Source: Polytrichum commune
Lineage: Eukaryota > Streptophyta > Polytrichopsida > Polytrichales > Polytrichaceae
Direction: 5' to 3'
Length of the DNA stretch: 64,000 bases
Assembly: GCA_950295325.1 (NCBI GenBank)
Contig: OX485804.1
Span: forward strand, 41,602,001-41,666,000
The notes under the pieces were generated by a model. The model was not told the DNA's origin. It saw only the letters and a list, made by a program, of their open reading frames with translations, and did not search any database. The position numbers were made by a program, and so were the translations under genes. Positions 30,151-42,197 of the stretch are shown here, piece by piece. The stretch's first letter is position 1. Every line of letters starts with the position of its first letter.

Positions 30151-32027
30151 TCAAGTCACCCTGAGCCATGACTATAGCTTCAATTTAATCCCCCTCAGCA
30201 AATGTTTCATTTGCTTCAACCTGCCGTGTCCGTGAGCGACCAGCAGGCGCAACAAGTATGCAACGTTCATCCCACCCAACATTCATACTCTCTCCCCCTC
30301 GCTCTCTCGAGTAGTAATTATGCAAGTACCATCTGTGCATACCTACGGGGCTTCACCAGAAGCACATTCCTCGTCGAATACTCTAAGTTTCTTTTTCTTC
30401 CTTTTGAGACAAAAATGATTCGCAACTTTCATTTGGAAATACACTAGTGGAACGAGAAATCTATGCATTCCCTTGCACTGTGCGGGACTCACGCACCTGT
30501 GTCATTCTTTCTACTGTGCCACGTTCAAGATTTAGTTTAAGGACCACAACCCTAGATTAGTACTAATCTTGTGGTTTTTTTGTTTTTGTTGGAGACCAAT
30601 CTTGTAGTCTTGCGTCTTGCATGACCAATATTACAATATGCTCTACCGCTTGTTTGCAAATTACGGGATAGATGTCCTTGCTGTCCAGCGCCAAGCCATC
30701 TGATTTGTCAGTCAAGGTTCTTAAACATTGATTAGAATACGAGGACATGATTCTGGATGCATACAACTTCTCAACGAAGGCTCCCTCCCCACCAACAGCT
30801 ATGAGAGTCTACATCGCCCATGCACATTGTAATCTGTGTAGACGTATAACGTATTCCGAGTTCTTGACGTAGGCGGACGTACTGGTCCTTAGAACAGCGA
30901 TCTTCTTAACCATGTGCATAAAAGTGCAGATATCGACATAGTGTCCTTGTTAATGTAACTTACATACCATTGACTCAGATCAGATGTGCAGATAAACTGT
31001 ATCCAATTGATAGCAATACTACACTGAACATATAATTCCATATAACAGTCAACATCCACAATCACAGAGTTGATGGGGAGCAGGATCTCGCTTTTATTGA
31101 GCGGAATCGGCCGGACATGCACGTTCAAGGTTTCCAGGCATGGCCCTCTTCACTCACTCCACCATGTCTAGGGTTCTCCCGAGGGTGCATTGGCAGGGGT
31201 TTTCAATAAGGATGCATGCATAACCTTTAGGTTTTCAATTCCAGTAAGAGATTATACTAGAACCCAAAAGATGCTAAGCGAGTAGGTACTCGCAATTGCA
31301 CTTCTAAAATCTCAATAAAAATTTGTGTGTGTTGAATAGTGTATCTGGTGGCTGTCGCCGGGCCTTGCTATGAGGATATATACGATTACGTAGAATCGTG
31401 TAGTCCTCCTTGTGTAGAGTTACTGGACTTCACATGAAAGTTGCCTCCCTAATCATCGGTGCTGCTGGAGGCAGACACAAGATACACTAGACATTGACGG
31501 TTTCTTTATCAAGTCAACCCTGAGAGATACTCCAAAGTACAATTTGCACATGGCCATACTGTATAACCTGCAAGGGTCTGAAAAGGTCAAATAGAGTTCC
31601 TGCGATTTTGTCCTGAAGGAGGAAAGGACCTACATTTATGCTTGTGTCAAAACTGACCCGGGCAGCTGCTTCTCATAAACCTCCATGCCGTGTGTGCCAG
31701 GGTTCTTCTCGACCAATCTCCTGTGATCATGAGGCGGGTCGGGAAATGCTCACATTCTCTTGATTAGCATATCTAATTACACTAACATGTATCTGCGACC
31801 ACATAACACGAGACATTGCAGATTCTAGTGACGCGTAGCAGCTCAGAGATTCGTAGCTTCTGAGCATCAAGAGTGGCGTCCTTTGACAAAAGCACCATTT
31901 GATAGATTGGCCTTGCAGAAGAATGTGGATGATATGCGGAGTTTGAGCTACAGAAGCAATTCTTGGCAGCAGCTGATCTTCTACCTATAGGCAGACTATT
32001 TCTATTGCTCTGTGACCTTAGGAACGC
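30151..32027. other. Spacer between NSP1-like pseudogene and gene, no gene seen
   Basis: About 1.9 kb lie between the start of the pseudogene and the stop of the intact gene, both on the minus strand. It should therefore hold the 3' UTR of the intact gene and the dead promoter of the copy. No coding ORF is recognised. Confidence 0.5.
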
Positions 32028-34768
32028 TCAGTTGTGTAGCAGATTGCATTTACACAAAGCTTTGGAGCAAGAAGATGGTAGCTTCCATATGCTGCCACAT
32101 GTAGTAGGGTACTGTTTCCAGAGCAGAGTTGCTATGTTGGTGTCTGCATACTTCAGTTCCCAGCCATCGCTGGAACTCTGCATGAGCAGTTGGAGAGCCT
32201 TCTTAGTCTCTGCACTGATATCCATAGGGACAAAGCCTGCTCGGAGGATTCGGCCTGACCAAACCTCTAGCGGCTCGTTGCGCTCAATGCGTGTTTCCCT
32301 CTCACAGGCTATGTTGTTGAGGAGTATCATCCCGCCCTCGTACTCTGCGATTTGCCGTTGCTCAGCATCTAAGTCATTGAAAGCGGTGTTTGTCGAATCG
32401 AAAAAGGCCCACCAGAATTTGATGACATGCTGAAACCTTGTTAAAAAGTCCGGGGAGTTCTGGTCAGAATCGTTCTCGCCAACCACCAGACAATTTGGTT
32501 CCAATTTGAAAGTGAACTCCAAGAATGCGTCTCGTGGAGAAAGCGCTGGCCGTGATGGACTTCGGCGTGATGCAGCACGTGCAGGAACCTCATCAGACAG
32601 TCTGTGTAAACGAAATTGGCAGCATACCGCTAGAACCTGATCGCACAGAATAATGTAACCAACATGTCAGATGGTAAAAAAGACGTGGTTGTCAAGACGA
32701 GAAATACCAGTGATATGGAATTGCACACCATGCACATTTCTTTAGGAAAGGTTCTTTGATTGGCATCCTTCCGTGACCTGCTTGTCAAACCCTTACAACT
32801 GGGAACGAATTCAGGTAAAGATCCATCGGGATTTTCGGGATTCCATCGAGTTCGAGGAAGTAAAAGTGACAGACAGCACTAACTAGGGTTTCTTGACGCT
32901 GACAAGGAATTCGATTGTGTCAAATCAAGATACCAAGATTCGTCGTTTAGGGTTTACATCTCCCAAATGCAACATTTTAATAAGACAAAAGTGAAATTTT
33001 GGCGATGGTGGGTTGATCAGCTATTTGAAGAATTTAACAAAATCCCTACATTTAAAAAAAACAAACTTATCAGGTTTGTTCAATACTGTACCTCTCCGTC
33101 TCTAAGATTGAGGTCCTCTCGAGTGACAGTTTCGACCGGGCCAGCCAACGTGTTAAGCTCCAGAGGAAGACCGAGGACTTCTGCAAAATTCACCAACCGT
33201 CTCATAAATTCGGAGGAGTCGGAGTCCGCTCGCTGGTTCCGAACAAGGGCCTTCTCCGTCCTCTTGTCCATTATGGTGGTTATTCTCAAAAGCGCCGGAG
33301 GTCCACCAGGCCGGCTCACAAGCGAGTCGATGAAGATTGGCCACTGCAAGCCTTTGATCACTCCAATGTCGATTATATGCACATGGCTTTTCCCCGCAAA
33401 AACTTCCAGCAGAGTCTGACTGGTCATTGTGTAGCTCATTTGGTGCCAGGGATTTCGTTCGTGGAAGCGCACTAAGGCTCGGTGCACTACCTTGGGGCCC
33501 AAGGTCTCTTCCTGGTGATGCAGAGGCCGCACATAGGTGGCCGCTGCCTCTTTCCCACCGGTAATCCTACAGTAGAGCGCTTTCAGGCCGTAAGCTGCCA
33601 ATCTCTGGTTCGCATCTCCCGTTACCGATGCCAAATCATTCAGCACCCACATGAGATGCTGAGTTCGGCCAATGTTTTTACTAACTATGGCGGCTGCACA
33701 CAGATTAAGGAGCTGCTCAGCCCAATTCGAATCACTCGGTCGCCGAATTTCCGACGTCACAAGTGAGTCTAACCTAATACTAGGATTTACCATAGCTTGA
33801 AATTGCGTGTAGTCTAATGGGCCGGTTGGTCCTCCCTGTTCTAACCATTGACGAGTAATTAGGTCCGTCGAGCTGTAACGATTTGGCTCTGGGCGAAACG
33901 ATGCAGGGCCAAAATTTCCGTAGTGAGATGATGTTATCCCTCCAGGGCGTATTCGTGGAGAATCGAAGCCATAGGAGTTGTAACCAACGAGTTCATGTAG
34001 AGTGTCCCTCGGAGGATCCTCCTCCGGGCTGGTGCTCGAGACACACTCCGAAACTTCAAGCAGAAGTGCCTCCACGGGCTCCAACTGCGTACATGGTGGT
34101 ACCAGCCGCTCATTGTACTGGGCCTTTTTGAGTGGAAGCGATGGGCGATGTATTCGCTTTCTTCGATTCTGTTCTTCTTCCGTATCGAGTGAACGACCTC
34201 GATCAGGGTATGAAGCAGGACGCCCTCCATATTTTTGCTGCGCTATCCTTGTGAAAGGAGAATTCCCAGGTTGCCTTTCAGTTGTGCTCTCAGCTTCATC
34301 GGGTATGGCGTGAGAGTGCATGGTCCAGGTTTTGTACCCCGTGAATGCATGTTGGTCGCTAGCCTCCATCGTTATGGAATTACCTATAGGTTGTGAGATT
34401 GGATGGCGAATCACCTCTTCAATCCCGCCGGTGGCGCTGGATTCATAACCGGAAGGGGAATTCGCCACCACAGGCATAGTTTCTTCTGCGAAAACACCGT
34501 CCACACAAGAGTTTTGGAGATGGGTTTCGAGCTCAGACCAGATTTCTTCGTGGAGAGCGGAACTCTCTTCAATGACAAGCTTTAAGGCATTAGATTCGCC
34601 GAAACCCGGATCAGTCCCTCCCTCGAGATTCAATTCGCCGTAATATCCATGTATCTCCAGCGGCTCGCGATCATTGTCCGGGAGCAACAGCGGTTCGATG
34701 TCTATTTCGTTGACTTCAGTCAGAGCAGGGTAGCCGAGGAAAATACTCGACCGCATATCCTCCTCCAT
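32028..34768 (-). CDS. GRAS-family transcriptional regulator, NSP1-like
   Basis: Two exons (33092-34768 and 32028-32636) joined by a 455-bp GT-AG intron give 761 residues. Residues 1-350 are an acidic, low-similarity N-terminus. The GRAS domain starts near 349: first leucine-rich part EQLLNLCAAAI, GDANQRLAAYGLKAL, the VHIID motif (463-467) with GLQWP, SRPGGPPALLRIT, then after the intron the PFYRE and SAW parts (LVVGENDSD, FFDSTNTAF, ILRAGFV, WKQYPTTCGSIWKL). The pattern GDANQRLAA.GLKAL and the C-terminal WK.....SFW/SIWKL match NSP1 (SCL29) more than SCR, DELLA or HAM. NSP1 acts in the nucleus with NSP2 to control strigolactone synthesis and root symbiosis genes. That role here is inferred. 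The ATG is the first in the long frame. It is longer than the usual 500-560 residues because of its N-terminus. Confidence 0.9.
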
Positions 34769-36642
34769 GTTCTGTGAAGGGTTTGCTGTTCCAAGGTCTG
34801 ATCCTGTCGTTCAGTTTGAACTTGCTAGCACCAATTTAGGTTGCCATCGCGCCGAAGATGACAATTACGCTTCTAAATCTATGTCTAAACACTTCGAGCT
34901 TACTCCCAACAAATCCTCGTGCTGTTGGCTCTTGCTCGACGCCTACGATTGCAAACTCGCCTTTAACCATTCTCTTCGAAGTGTTCTCTGTCGCTGGCCG
35001 TGAGACAGCACTTCAATTTGAATACAAGTTTCAACTCTGGCACACAAAAGAGCGGACGATATCATCTCGATCAATATGCTTTCGACCAGGCAATCGACGA
35101 GTGCAAGAGAATCGACCAAAGATGCTACGAATCTCCACATCGAGCACGGCTACTGAGGAATCTGGACGGTACTATCATAAGTTCATCAATCACAAACTCT
35201 TATCCAAGCAAGAGTTCACATCGACCCATCTGCACGGCTTGCATAAATTACTGCAAAATGGACGACAACATGCTGAGGGTCTCACCGATGATGAAACGGA
35301 CAACTTTGGGGGACAAGTCGACAGCTTCCCTGTAGCACTTTGTAAGAAGAAGCGCAGACGGGTTTAAACCCCAGACCAGGAACACCTGGCATCACATGCA
35401 TGAAGTCTTGGAGAGGTCTATTTTTGAGTTGGTCACTGCTCTCTCCAACGTCTGTTTATGTGATCGCTTGCTCGAAGAACTGACATCGAACCACCGAAAA
35501 AAACAGCAACACAACGATCGTCCACCGATCAAGCCAACCTCTTCCTTGCATGACCTGTCTTGTAATTTCTGAAACACACTGAGGAGAGTACCGCGTCGGA
35601 GAATCCCACTCCGTCCAAGAATCTCTCGTCTCCGAGGTTTGGGGTGACCAGGTCCAAAATGGAGGCAGATTGTTGACTTCGGTAAGGACATATAAAATGC
35701 ATACGGAACGATGTCCCGCATAAATACACAGAGCTCCACAAAAAACCCTCTGCAAATACCGTCTAATTCATGCAAGTGGGAATGCTGAGAGACAAATCGC
35801 GATAAGAAGAGGAACCGGATAGCAAAAGCCTCAGTACAGTACACACCCAACCGCTCAGCCAGATCGACGGGAGAGGGAAATTAGGGAGGAATTGGGCAGG
35901 AATGCTGAACAGGCTTCCGAGATCTGGAGAGGAGTTGGTACTGGCGCAGCTTCCTTCCTCCCTTTCTCGATCAAATATACCGACCGTGTGGTGCTATCTC
36001 CACAAATGTGGGTGGTCGATCTATCCACGACTCTGACGCATGCTGCTGCTTTGCTGCCTCGTAAGAATCTTGTCCTGGCTTCCTGCTCCTGCTCGGCCTG
36101 CCACTCACTGGCGCTATGACCTTCATTTCAGCCGTTCCTGCTAGAAATGTGCCCGGATTTGCTCCCCAAAATGGCCCCTCGCCTATTTCCGGCTCCCGCA
36201 GCCGAGATTCCATACCTCCTCTAGAAACCTCGTGAATCGGAGTTGGGTGTTGCGCTGGATATTTACTTGCGAATTAACTTGTCCGGAAGGAACGCCTCCG
36301 AGATCACTCCGCCCCCCACTCAAGCGTATTGTAATTTATTTTATCAATCTTTATTCCTGGGTGTCACCTAATAATTATCTCTCCCGTTTCTTGCAGAAAC
36401 CCAACCATCGGTAACTACGCTGGTGCCAAGTTGTGGGAAAATCCTGTTCATATCCCCACATCCTGGATCAGATGCCGATTCCTCAATTCGGACGCTGTAG
36501 CTACACGGTGATGCTACTTATAATGCCTTTCTGACACTGTACGTAAAACCTAACCTGCACCTACCAAGTTCCAACTGGATCATATGAATTTCCCAATTTA
36601 ATGACTCAGAAACCTTTACATACAATATTACATACTAAAACC
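34769..36642 (-). promoter_or_regulatory. Upstream region and probable 5' leader of the NSP1-like gene
   Basis: GC content is higher here than in the flanks and several 60-170-codon ORFs occur on both strands (34858-35367 plus, 35392-35850 minus, 35971-36213 minus). None shows a recognisable domain. They may be leader ORFs or a divergent non-coding transcript. The region ends where the Harbinger element begins, so that element sits 1.9 kb upstream of the ATG. Confidence 0.4.
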
Positions 36643-36939
36643 TTAGGCCCTCTTTACACTAGAAACGAGAAGTCGTGGAGAAAACTGGCCAAGGGCCATG
36701 GCTCATTCTTGAGAAGCCAAACTTTGAATTTGACGTCCTTTGGATATAGTGTAAAGTGAGAAGGGGCCACAAAATAATGTGCTGATTTTTTTAATATAAT
36801 TATAATATAGGGTTGATCGCAACTTCCACTCCACTACCTCTCTTTTCTACCCCAAGACCGGTCTTTCTTTCTAGTTGTTGGCGGTTTCTTTTGCTTCTTT
36901 CTTTCTCGTTTTTGCCTTGTTTACTGAAATTTCAGCACT

Positions 36940-38342
36940 ATGGAGGAGAGGAGGAAGAAGCTTGTGGTGATGATGGTCTTGTATTGGTGTCTCTACATGA
37001 TTACGCAGCATGTTAACAACATGCAAGCTTTGATTTTACAAGGTGAGTGGACGAATGTTGCAATTTTCAGCATTTGCCTTCAAAGTTTAGGGTTTAGAGA
37101 GAGAACTGTTTGGAGTTTTGAGAGGCCATCTGGCTTTGTAGACCAGTATTTGTTGGGTTCGTTTACGGAGAAGATGTTTAAGGAAAGGACTCGTGTCTCG
37201 CATGCTACATTCAGATTTTTATGTGAGAAATTAGGTCCGTTTTTGAAAAAATAGCATACTAATTTCAGAAGACCAATTTCTGTAGAAGAGAGGGTTGCAA
37301 TGTCTTTGGCTAGACTTGGTACAGGAGATGGGTTGCATATGGTTGGAGAGGTATATGGGGTGGCGGAATACACAATTTCAAGAATTGTGAGAGAATTTTG
37401 TAAAATAGTGAGACTTCATTTGCAAAAGATTTTTATTCAAGTTCCAAATGAAAACAAATTTAGGGTTTTAGCGAAAGAGTTTGAGAGATTGCATAACATA
37501 CCTTACATAATAGGAGCCATAGATGGTTCACACATTCCGGTGCTAGCTCCAGTTATTGGTGGAGAAGATTATTACTGTCGCAAATCTTTTCATTCGGCTT
37601 TGTTGATACCAATTGCATATTTTGGGATTATGAATTCGGGTGGGCTGGAAGCTTGCATGATTGGACTGTTTTTCAACAAACCAAAGTAGGAAGAGCTTGT
37701 ATGGAGGGAAGATTTCTACCGTACAAGTTAATTGGAGATGCGGCATATCCGGTTCGCCCTTGGATGTATTGTCCATTTAAGGGTTGTAATGATGGACTAG
37801 AATCTTACAAGGCACATTGGAATTTTATCCAATCTTCAACCCGAATGTGTGTGGAGCGTGCGTTTGGAATTTTGAAGGGTAGATGAAGAATTATACAAAA
37901 AAGAGCAGATGTTCCTTTACGATCAATGACAGATATTGTATCAACTTGTATTGTTTTGCATAATTTATGCATCATAACAAATGACAAGTTTGATGCAATA
38001 TGGATTGAAGAAGCGGAGGTGAAATTACATAAACGGGTTGAAGAGGGCACAGTGAAGGGAGGATAAGTCTTACGAGGAGAACAAACATCCATTGATGAGG
38101 TAAAAACACGCATTTTGAAATCTGGTACTACAAGAATATTTCAAAATTTTGAGCAAGAAGAAATTGATGCTGAAGAAGAAGCTTTTTTAATCAAACAAAA
38201 TGAAAAAGATGCTGATTTATTGAGAGAATCTACCATTGCTCATGAATCCATTGCCAAAACATTGTGGCAACACAATTTGTCAAATGACTCGACCATTCAA
38301 TTTTCAGAATCAAGTAGTGATTCTGATGTTATGGAAGAATAG
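36940..38342 (+). pseudogene. Harbinger DDE transposase (DDE_4 nuclease), inactivated
   Basis: About 460 codons from the ATG at 36940. The N-terminal part carries WSFERPSGFVDQY and the helical VYGVAEYTISRIVREFCKIV region. Catalytic residues are visible: Asp in IIGAIDGSHIPV (codon 37522-37524), Asp in HDWTVF (37659-37661) and Glu in CVERAFGILKGR (37854-37856). Breaks: TAG at 37252-37254, a frameshift between about 37590 and 37653, TGA at 37884-37886 (in place of an expected Trp codon) and TAA at 38064-38066. The C-terminus is acidic and ends SSSDSDVMEE. The enzyme would have excised and integrated Harbinger elements in the nucleus together with its Myb-like partner. Its stop codon abuts the stop of the opposing gene. 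Confidence 0.9.
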
Positions 38343-39738
38343 CTACAATTTTTCTAGAATTGCTGTCATATGCCTATCCATGTTTTTCAATAAAGCTGTG
38401 CTTTCTTGAAAAGTTGTAAGAAAGCTAGAAGAATTTGAGACAACCTTTTCCAAAATGATTTCCAAATTCTCTTGGAATTTTTTTTTTCTTCTCTTGTTTT
38501 GGAGTAACCTCACGATCTTGCAAATCTGATGGTGTTTTGTTTTCATCGTTTTCATCTTCACCTTCAGTGACACTTGCTGGAATTTGGTTCTTTACACATG
38601 CACGTGTAGAATTCCAGACATCCAGTTGGTCAAACCACTTACAGTCTTGATGCCTATCCGAACCAGAAATCTCATTGGCCCTTTTGTCATTTTTGTACTC
38701 TGCGTAAATGGTTTTGTACTTCTTCTTGCATGATTCCCATGAGCGGTCAAAGGCACGAATGGCCGCCACCATCCTTGCTTGCAATTTTAACCATGTATTA
38801 ATCCCTAAAATTTTACATTATAAGTCATTGGTGCAATTATATACAAGCATATGATAGTGAAAATGTCCTAAAAATGTCAAAAAAACAACCGAAAGGGCCT
38901 CATTTGAGGCCCTCAAGAATGCAGACAGCATAGGTAGTGACCGGAAAAACCCATAATGTTCGTCAAGACACGTGCATGACTCATTTTTGCCGGGTATAAC
39001 CCCCCCCCCACCCCCCCGTTGAGAGTTGGCCGTAGAGCCTAGAAAATGCATTCGGCAGGTAAGGACCCATAGACTTGGGAAGAAAGCTAGGTAGGCCAAT
39101 TCCTCGTTGAAGCTTTGAAAAATTATGAAAACCATTCATGTGTACAAAAAATTATAGAACCAAAAAATAAAACATATATACAAACCTTGTTTTTTTGCAC
39201 ATCTTGAAAATTCTTCTTCCATCTCTCCCCGAATTGATATCAAGGTTTCAACCTCGTAATCTCGCCACTTCCGACTTGCATTTTCTTCTTCCGAATCTGA
39301 ACCAACCAAATTCACCACTTCTTTTATTGCCTTCTTTGTTGTGATCTCCATTTTCTTCTTCTTTGCTGGAGCATTTGTTTTTCCTCCTTTTGGTGGTCGT
39401 CTTTTTTTTTTTACTACAGGTACATCTTCTCCATTTAGTGCCTTTACTGCAGCCCGGATTGCCTCCTCCTCCTTCATATCCATCAAGTAATTTCTTGCAT
39501 TTGAACTCGGTGTCACTTCCTCACTTGATGGTTGCAAATCTGAACCATTACAAGGAGGCATTCCAAGAGGCATAAAATATCTAGGACTACCAGTACCAAA
39601 ATGATCAAAATTTGAAACATGCATTTGAGGAGAAATGGGTTGAAATTGGGGTTGAGAGTAGCTCATCCAAGGCGAATTTTGACTCCATGCTTGTCCTTGA
39701 GATTGAAAGAATTCTCCATCTTGGGAGTAGCCTTCCAT
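38343..39738 (-). CDS. Harbinger Myb/SANT-like (trihelix-type) accessory protein, 3' end possibly frameshifted
   Basis: Exon 1 (39186-39738) and exon 2 (high end 38804) join across a GT-AG intron. Exon 1 is Gln/Ser/Pro-rich, then has Lys-rich nuclear-signal stretches (VVKKKRRPPKGGK, PAKKKKMEI) and the start of the DNA-binding fold (RKWRDYEVETLISIRGEMEEE). Exon 2 completes it (RSWESCKKKYKTIYAEYKND, CKWFDQLD). The partner brings the transposase into the nucleus and to the element ends in known Harbinger systems. In the frame as read the protein ends at 38425 (KGCLKFF). The neighbouring frame instead gives a helical tail (LEIILEKVVSNSSSFLTTFQ) to a stop at 38343. The switch falls in a run of A residues near 38480, so a homopolymer indel or an assembly error is likely. 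Confidence 0.82.
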
Positions 39739-40504
39739 TGTAATGAACACAATGCAAAAAATATTTGGGCAAAATAATATCGATGGTGCAAAATAATTTG
39801 AGCAAAAATAAATAGCAAATAATTGGGCAAAAAAACATGCAAAAACAAGCAAATCTATACTTCTTTCTGGTCACACATGAGGAAGAAGAAAAAGATGACT
39901 TCGAATGATCAAGGAGCTGCTTTTAAGGACGAAAATCGGGAATGAATAGTAATAGATGTTGGGTAGAAAACGGGTAAACAAATGGCCGTCAGTAAAAGTG
40001 GCCGTTCTAAAAAATTATTAAAAAAATGAAAATGATTGGCTGTGAGAATTTCGGCCAAACGGCCCCCCGGATTTTGCGTCAGGCCCACCTCTCGAGGTGG
40101 GCTTGACGAAAAATCCGGGGGTCTTGGAAAATGTGTCTTCTTGCTGCCACCAAGGACAAAAGTGTTGTCCATGTCATTTTCTCCTCGTTTTGTCCTTTGG
40201 GCTGAAAATTTCGGGTGTAAAGTGACCTGGAATGGTCTTCTCGATTTCTACGCATCCCATTGGCTGAAATTTCTTTTCTCACGGCCCCTCGCCTCTAGTG
40301 TAAAGAGGGCCTTAATTTCAAGCGTGAAGCTTTTTTATCCACTGAATCACATTCGATATTGTTGTCTCTCAATCAGGGCCACTAATTCAGACTCACAAGC
40401 GTGTTCAGGTTGCGATATTTGATGCTGGCAGATTGTGTGGAACTGTGGTGATTGAATTGGGGGTCATCATGAACTTGAAATGTGTGAGGTTTAAACATTC
40501 CTCA

Positions 40505-41059
40505 GGGCCACTTTTCACACAAGCTAAGAGCCGTGACCATGAAATTGTGAGAGCCCAGAAAATATGTCCCAAGGCCGTCCCAAGACATTTCCACAATCAT
40601 GCGGTGTGGTCACGGGCCCTGAAGTGACCACACCTGAAGTGACCTCAATTAAGGTCATATGTGACTGGGGCCCTCAACCGAAATGCTATTTCAATGAATT
40701 TCTATGCTATTTATGCACGTTCCTCACACTTGATTAAAATATAACAAATCAACGGTTCTAAGATTTCAGAATGCCCTAGTCTCCCAGTTGTGTATTAGGC
40801 CTACCTCCATGAGGTAGTTTTATTTATTTATTTATTTTTAAATTAATTAATTTAAAAAAAAGGTTTCAAGTGACCGTGAAACATGATCCATTTTCTGCCA
40901 TGTAGGAATCCATGTAGACTTTCTTGCATTCACCTACTCTGGTCGTCCGTCCCTCAAGTGCAGTGTGAAGCGAGCTTGGACCGGCTCTGCCTTTTCCACC
41001 ACTGAGACTGCTTGAAGTGCAATGGTCACGGGCCCCCAGTCTCGTGTGCGAAGTGGCCT
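40505..41059. mobile_element. 555-bp Harbinger-type MITE
   Basis: The left end GGGCCACTTTTCACACAAGC and the right end, read inward as AGGCCACTTCGCACACGAGA, match the 499-bp MITEs, with TCA at 40502-40504 and 41060-41062 as target duplicate. The interior includes CCTACCTCCATGAGGTAG, a diverged form of the family palindrome, and the CTTGAAGTGCAATGGTCACG subterminal block in the opposite orientation to the copies at 27580 and 45228. Confidence 0.75.
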
Positions 41060-41607
41060 TCATGCAAGCACTCATCCAAGCGGTGCGCATAATTCTGGTG
41101 ATCCTGTCAACTGGATTGAGGTTATTTTTATTCAAGTATGTCGCCTGGCACCCCGGATTCTATTTCGGAGGCTCTGAACTCTTTTTACACTAATTCGATC
41201 CGATGACGATGGTCCAATGCAGATACAAATAAAGTATGAGAGTCAGGCTGGGGTAGACAGTGACCAGATTATTCTTATATTGCTGCTGCTGCTGCGAGCC
41301 CTTGAGGTTAAAAGTTAGATCTACCCAGGACGTTGAAGGTGGGACCTTGCCCAGAGCATGGGACCGGTGCGGCGACTCCTGTGGTGAGCTGTAAGTTTCC
41401 AGTTATAGGTTGGATATGGAAGCCAGCCACTGTGTAAACTGAGAAGGGTGAGAGGTTAGTATTGTTGGTGACTTCGCTTATAACATTACACAAGCTGGCT
41501 TAGCTAAAGCTCCCTCCTCTTTACCTGCTGTGTCCATCTGTCTCTGCTCCGAACTGGGACCCTTCAACAACGGTGGGGATTTTTTTCTGCTTCAAGGCAC
41601 ATTTTTA
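41060..41607. other. Spacer between MITEs, no gene supported
   Basis: A 61-codon minus ORF (41308-41493) has balanced composition but no recognisable family. A short CTG repeat lies near 41281-41295. Confidence 0.4.
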
Positions 41608-42197
41608 GGGCCACTTCACACATGAGCCAAGAGCCGTGACCTTGTAATGGTGAGGACCCTTGACTCTCACCCAAATGCCGTACCATGGGTGTTGGGAACG
41701 CCATTTTATGTAGTCTTGGGCCCTCAAGCATAGTGTGAAGTGAGAATGAACCGTGTTGCGGGACCCTTGCATATTTTGTTGGCGGAAAGAAGAGGGGAGG
41801 ATTTGGTTTAACATGATATGTCTCAAACTTTATCAATTTAAAAGAATTACTTGGTGGTGTTGTCTATCACGGAATCTAACCTGGAAACTGCCATGCAGTC
41901 TGTCCTGAAATCTGTCCTGGTGGAAAGAATATTAAAAAATTCATGGTCTACCGGAATTTGCGTCAGGCCCACCTCTTGGAGGTGGGTCTGACGCAAATTC
42001 CGGTAGACCATGCACTCTTATCCACAACTTGCCATGTAGGACTCCATGTGGACTTTTCATCCACGAACTTTTCTTTGGGCCTTTAGGCCTTCACCTTCTA
42101 GTGTGAAGTGAACTTGGACGGTCTCTGCCTTTTCGACCAATGAGAGCTCTTACATTGCCATGGTCAGGGGCTTTTAGCCTTGTGTGTGAAGTGGCCC
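41608..42197. mobile_element. 590-bp Harbinger-type MITE with central hairpin
   Basis: TIRs GGGCCACTTCACACATGAGC (left) and GGGCCACTTCACACACAAGG (right, inward) are flanked by TTA at 41605-41607 and 42198-42200. The element contains a 71-bp hairpin at 41942-42012 with 33-bp arms. No coding capacity beyond short ORFs. Confidence 0.85.
41942..42012. repeat. Near-perfect hairpin inside the MITE
   Basis: Arms CATGGTCTACCGGAATTTGC and its inverse continue through GTCAGGCCCACCTC with one mismatch around a 4-base loop. The inner part GCGTCAGGCCCACCTC also occurs in the subterminal palindrome of the Harbinger element at 36646-40311. Confidence 0.9.

Larger units (their letters stand above)
36646..40311. 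mobile_element. PIF/Harbinger element with both genes, structurally complete
   Basis: Perfect 18-bp TIRs GGCCCTCTTTACACTAGA bound the element, with TTA duplicates at 36643-36645 and 40312-40314, the TWA signature of the superfamily. Inside, a plus-strand DDE transposase gene and a minus-strand Myb-like gene converge, which is the typical two-gene Harbinger layout. A subterminal palindrome GCGTCAGGCCCACCTC / GAGGTGGGCTTGACG lies near the right end (40076-40110). Length is 3666 bp. The transposase has stops, so the copy is not autonomous now, but the intact ends suggest it is fairly young. Confidence 0.92.

Noticed and set aside
35392-35850. 152-codon minus ORF upstream of the NSP1-like gene
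   Set aside because: Cys/Arg-rich with no recognisable domain, probably leader or chance in GC-rich DNA.
41308-41493. 61-codon minus ORF between MITEs
   Set aside because: Composition is acceptable, but no splice partner, family or repeat support was found.
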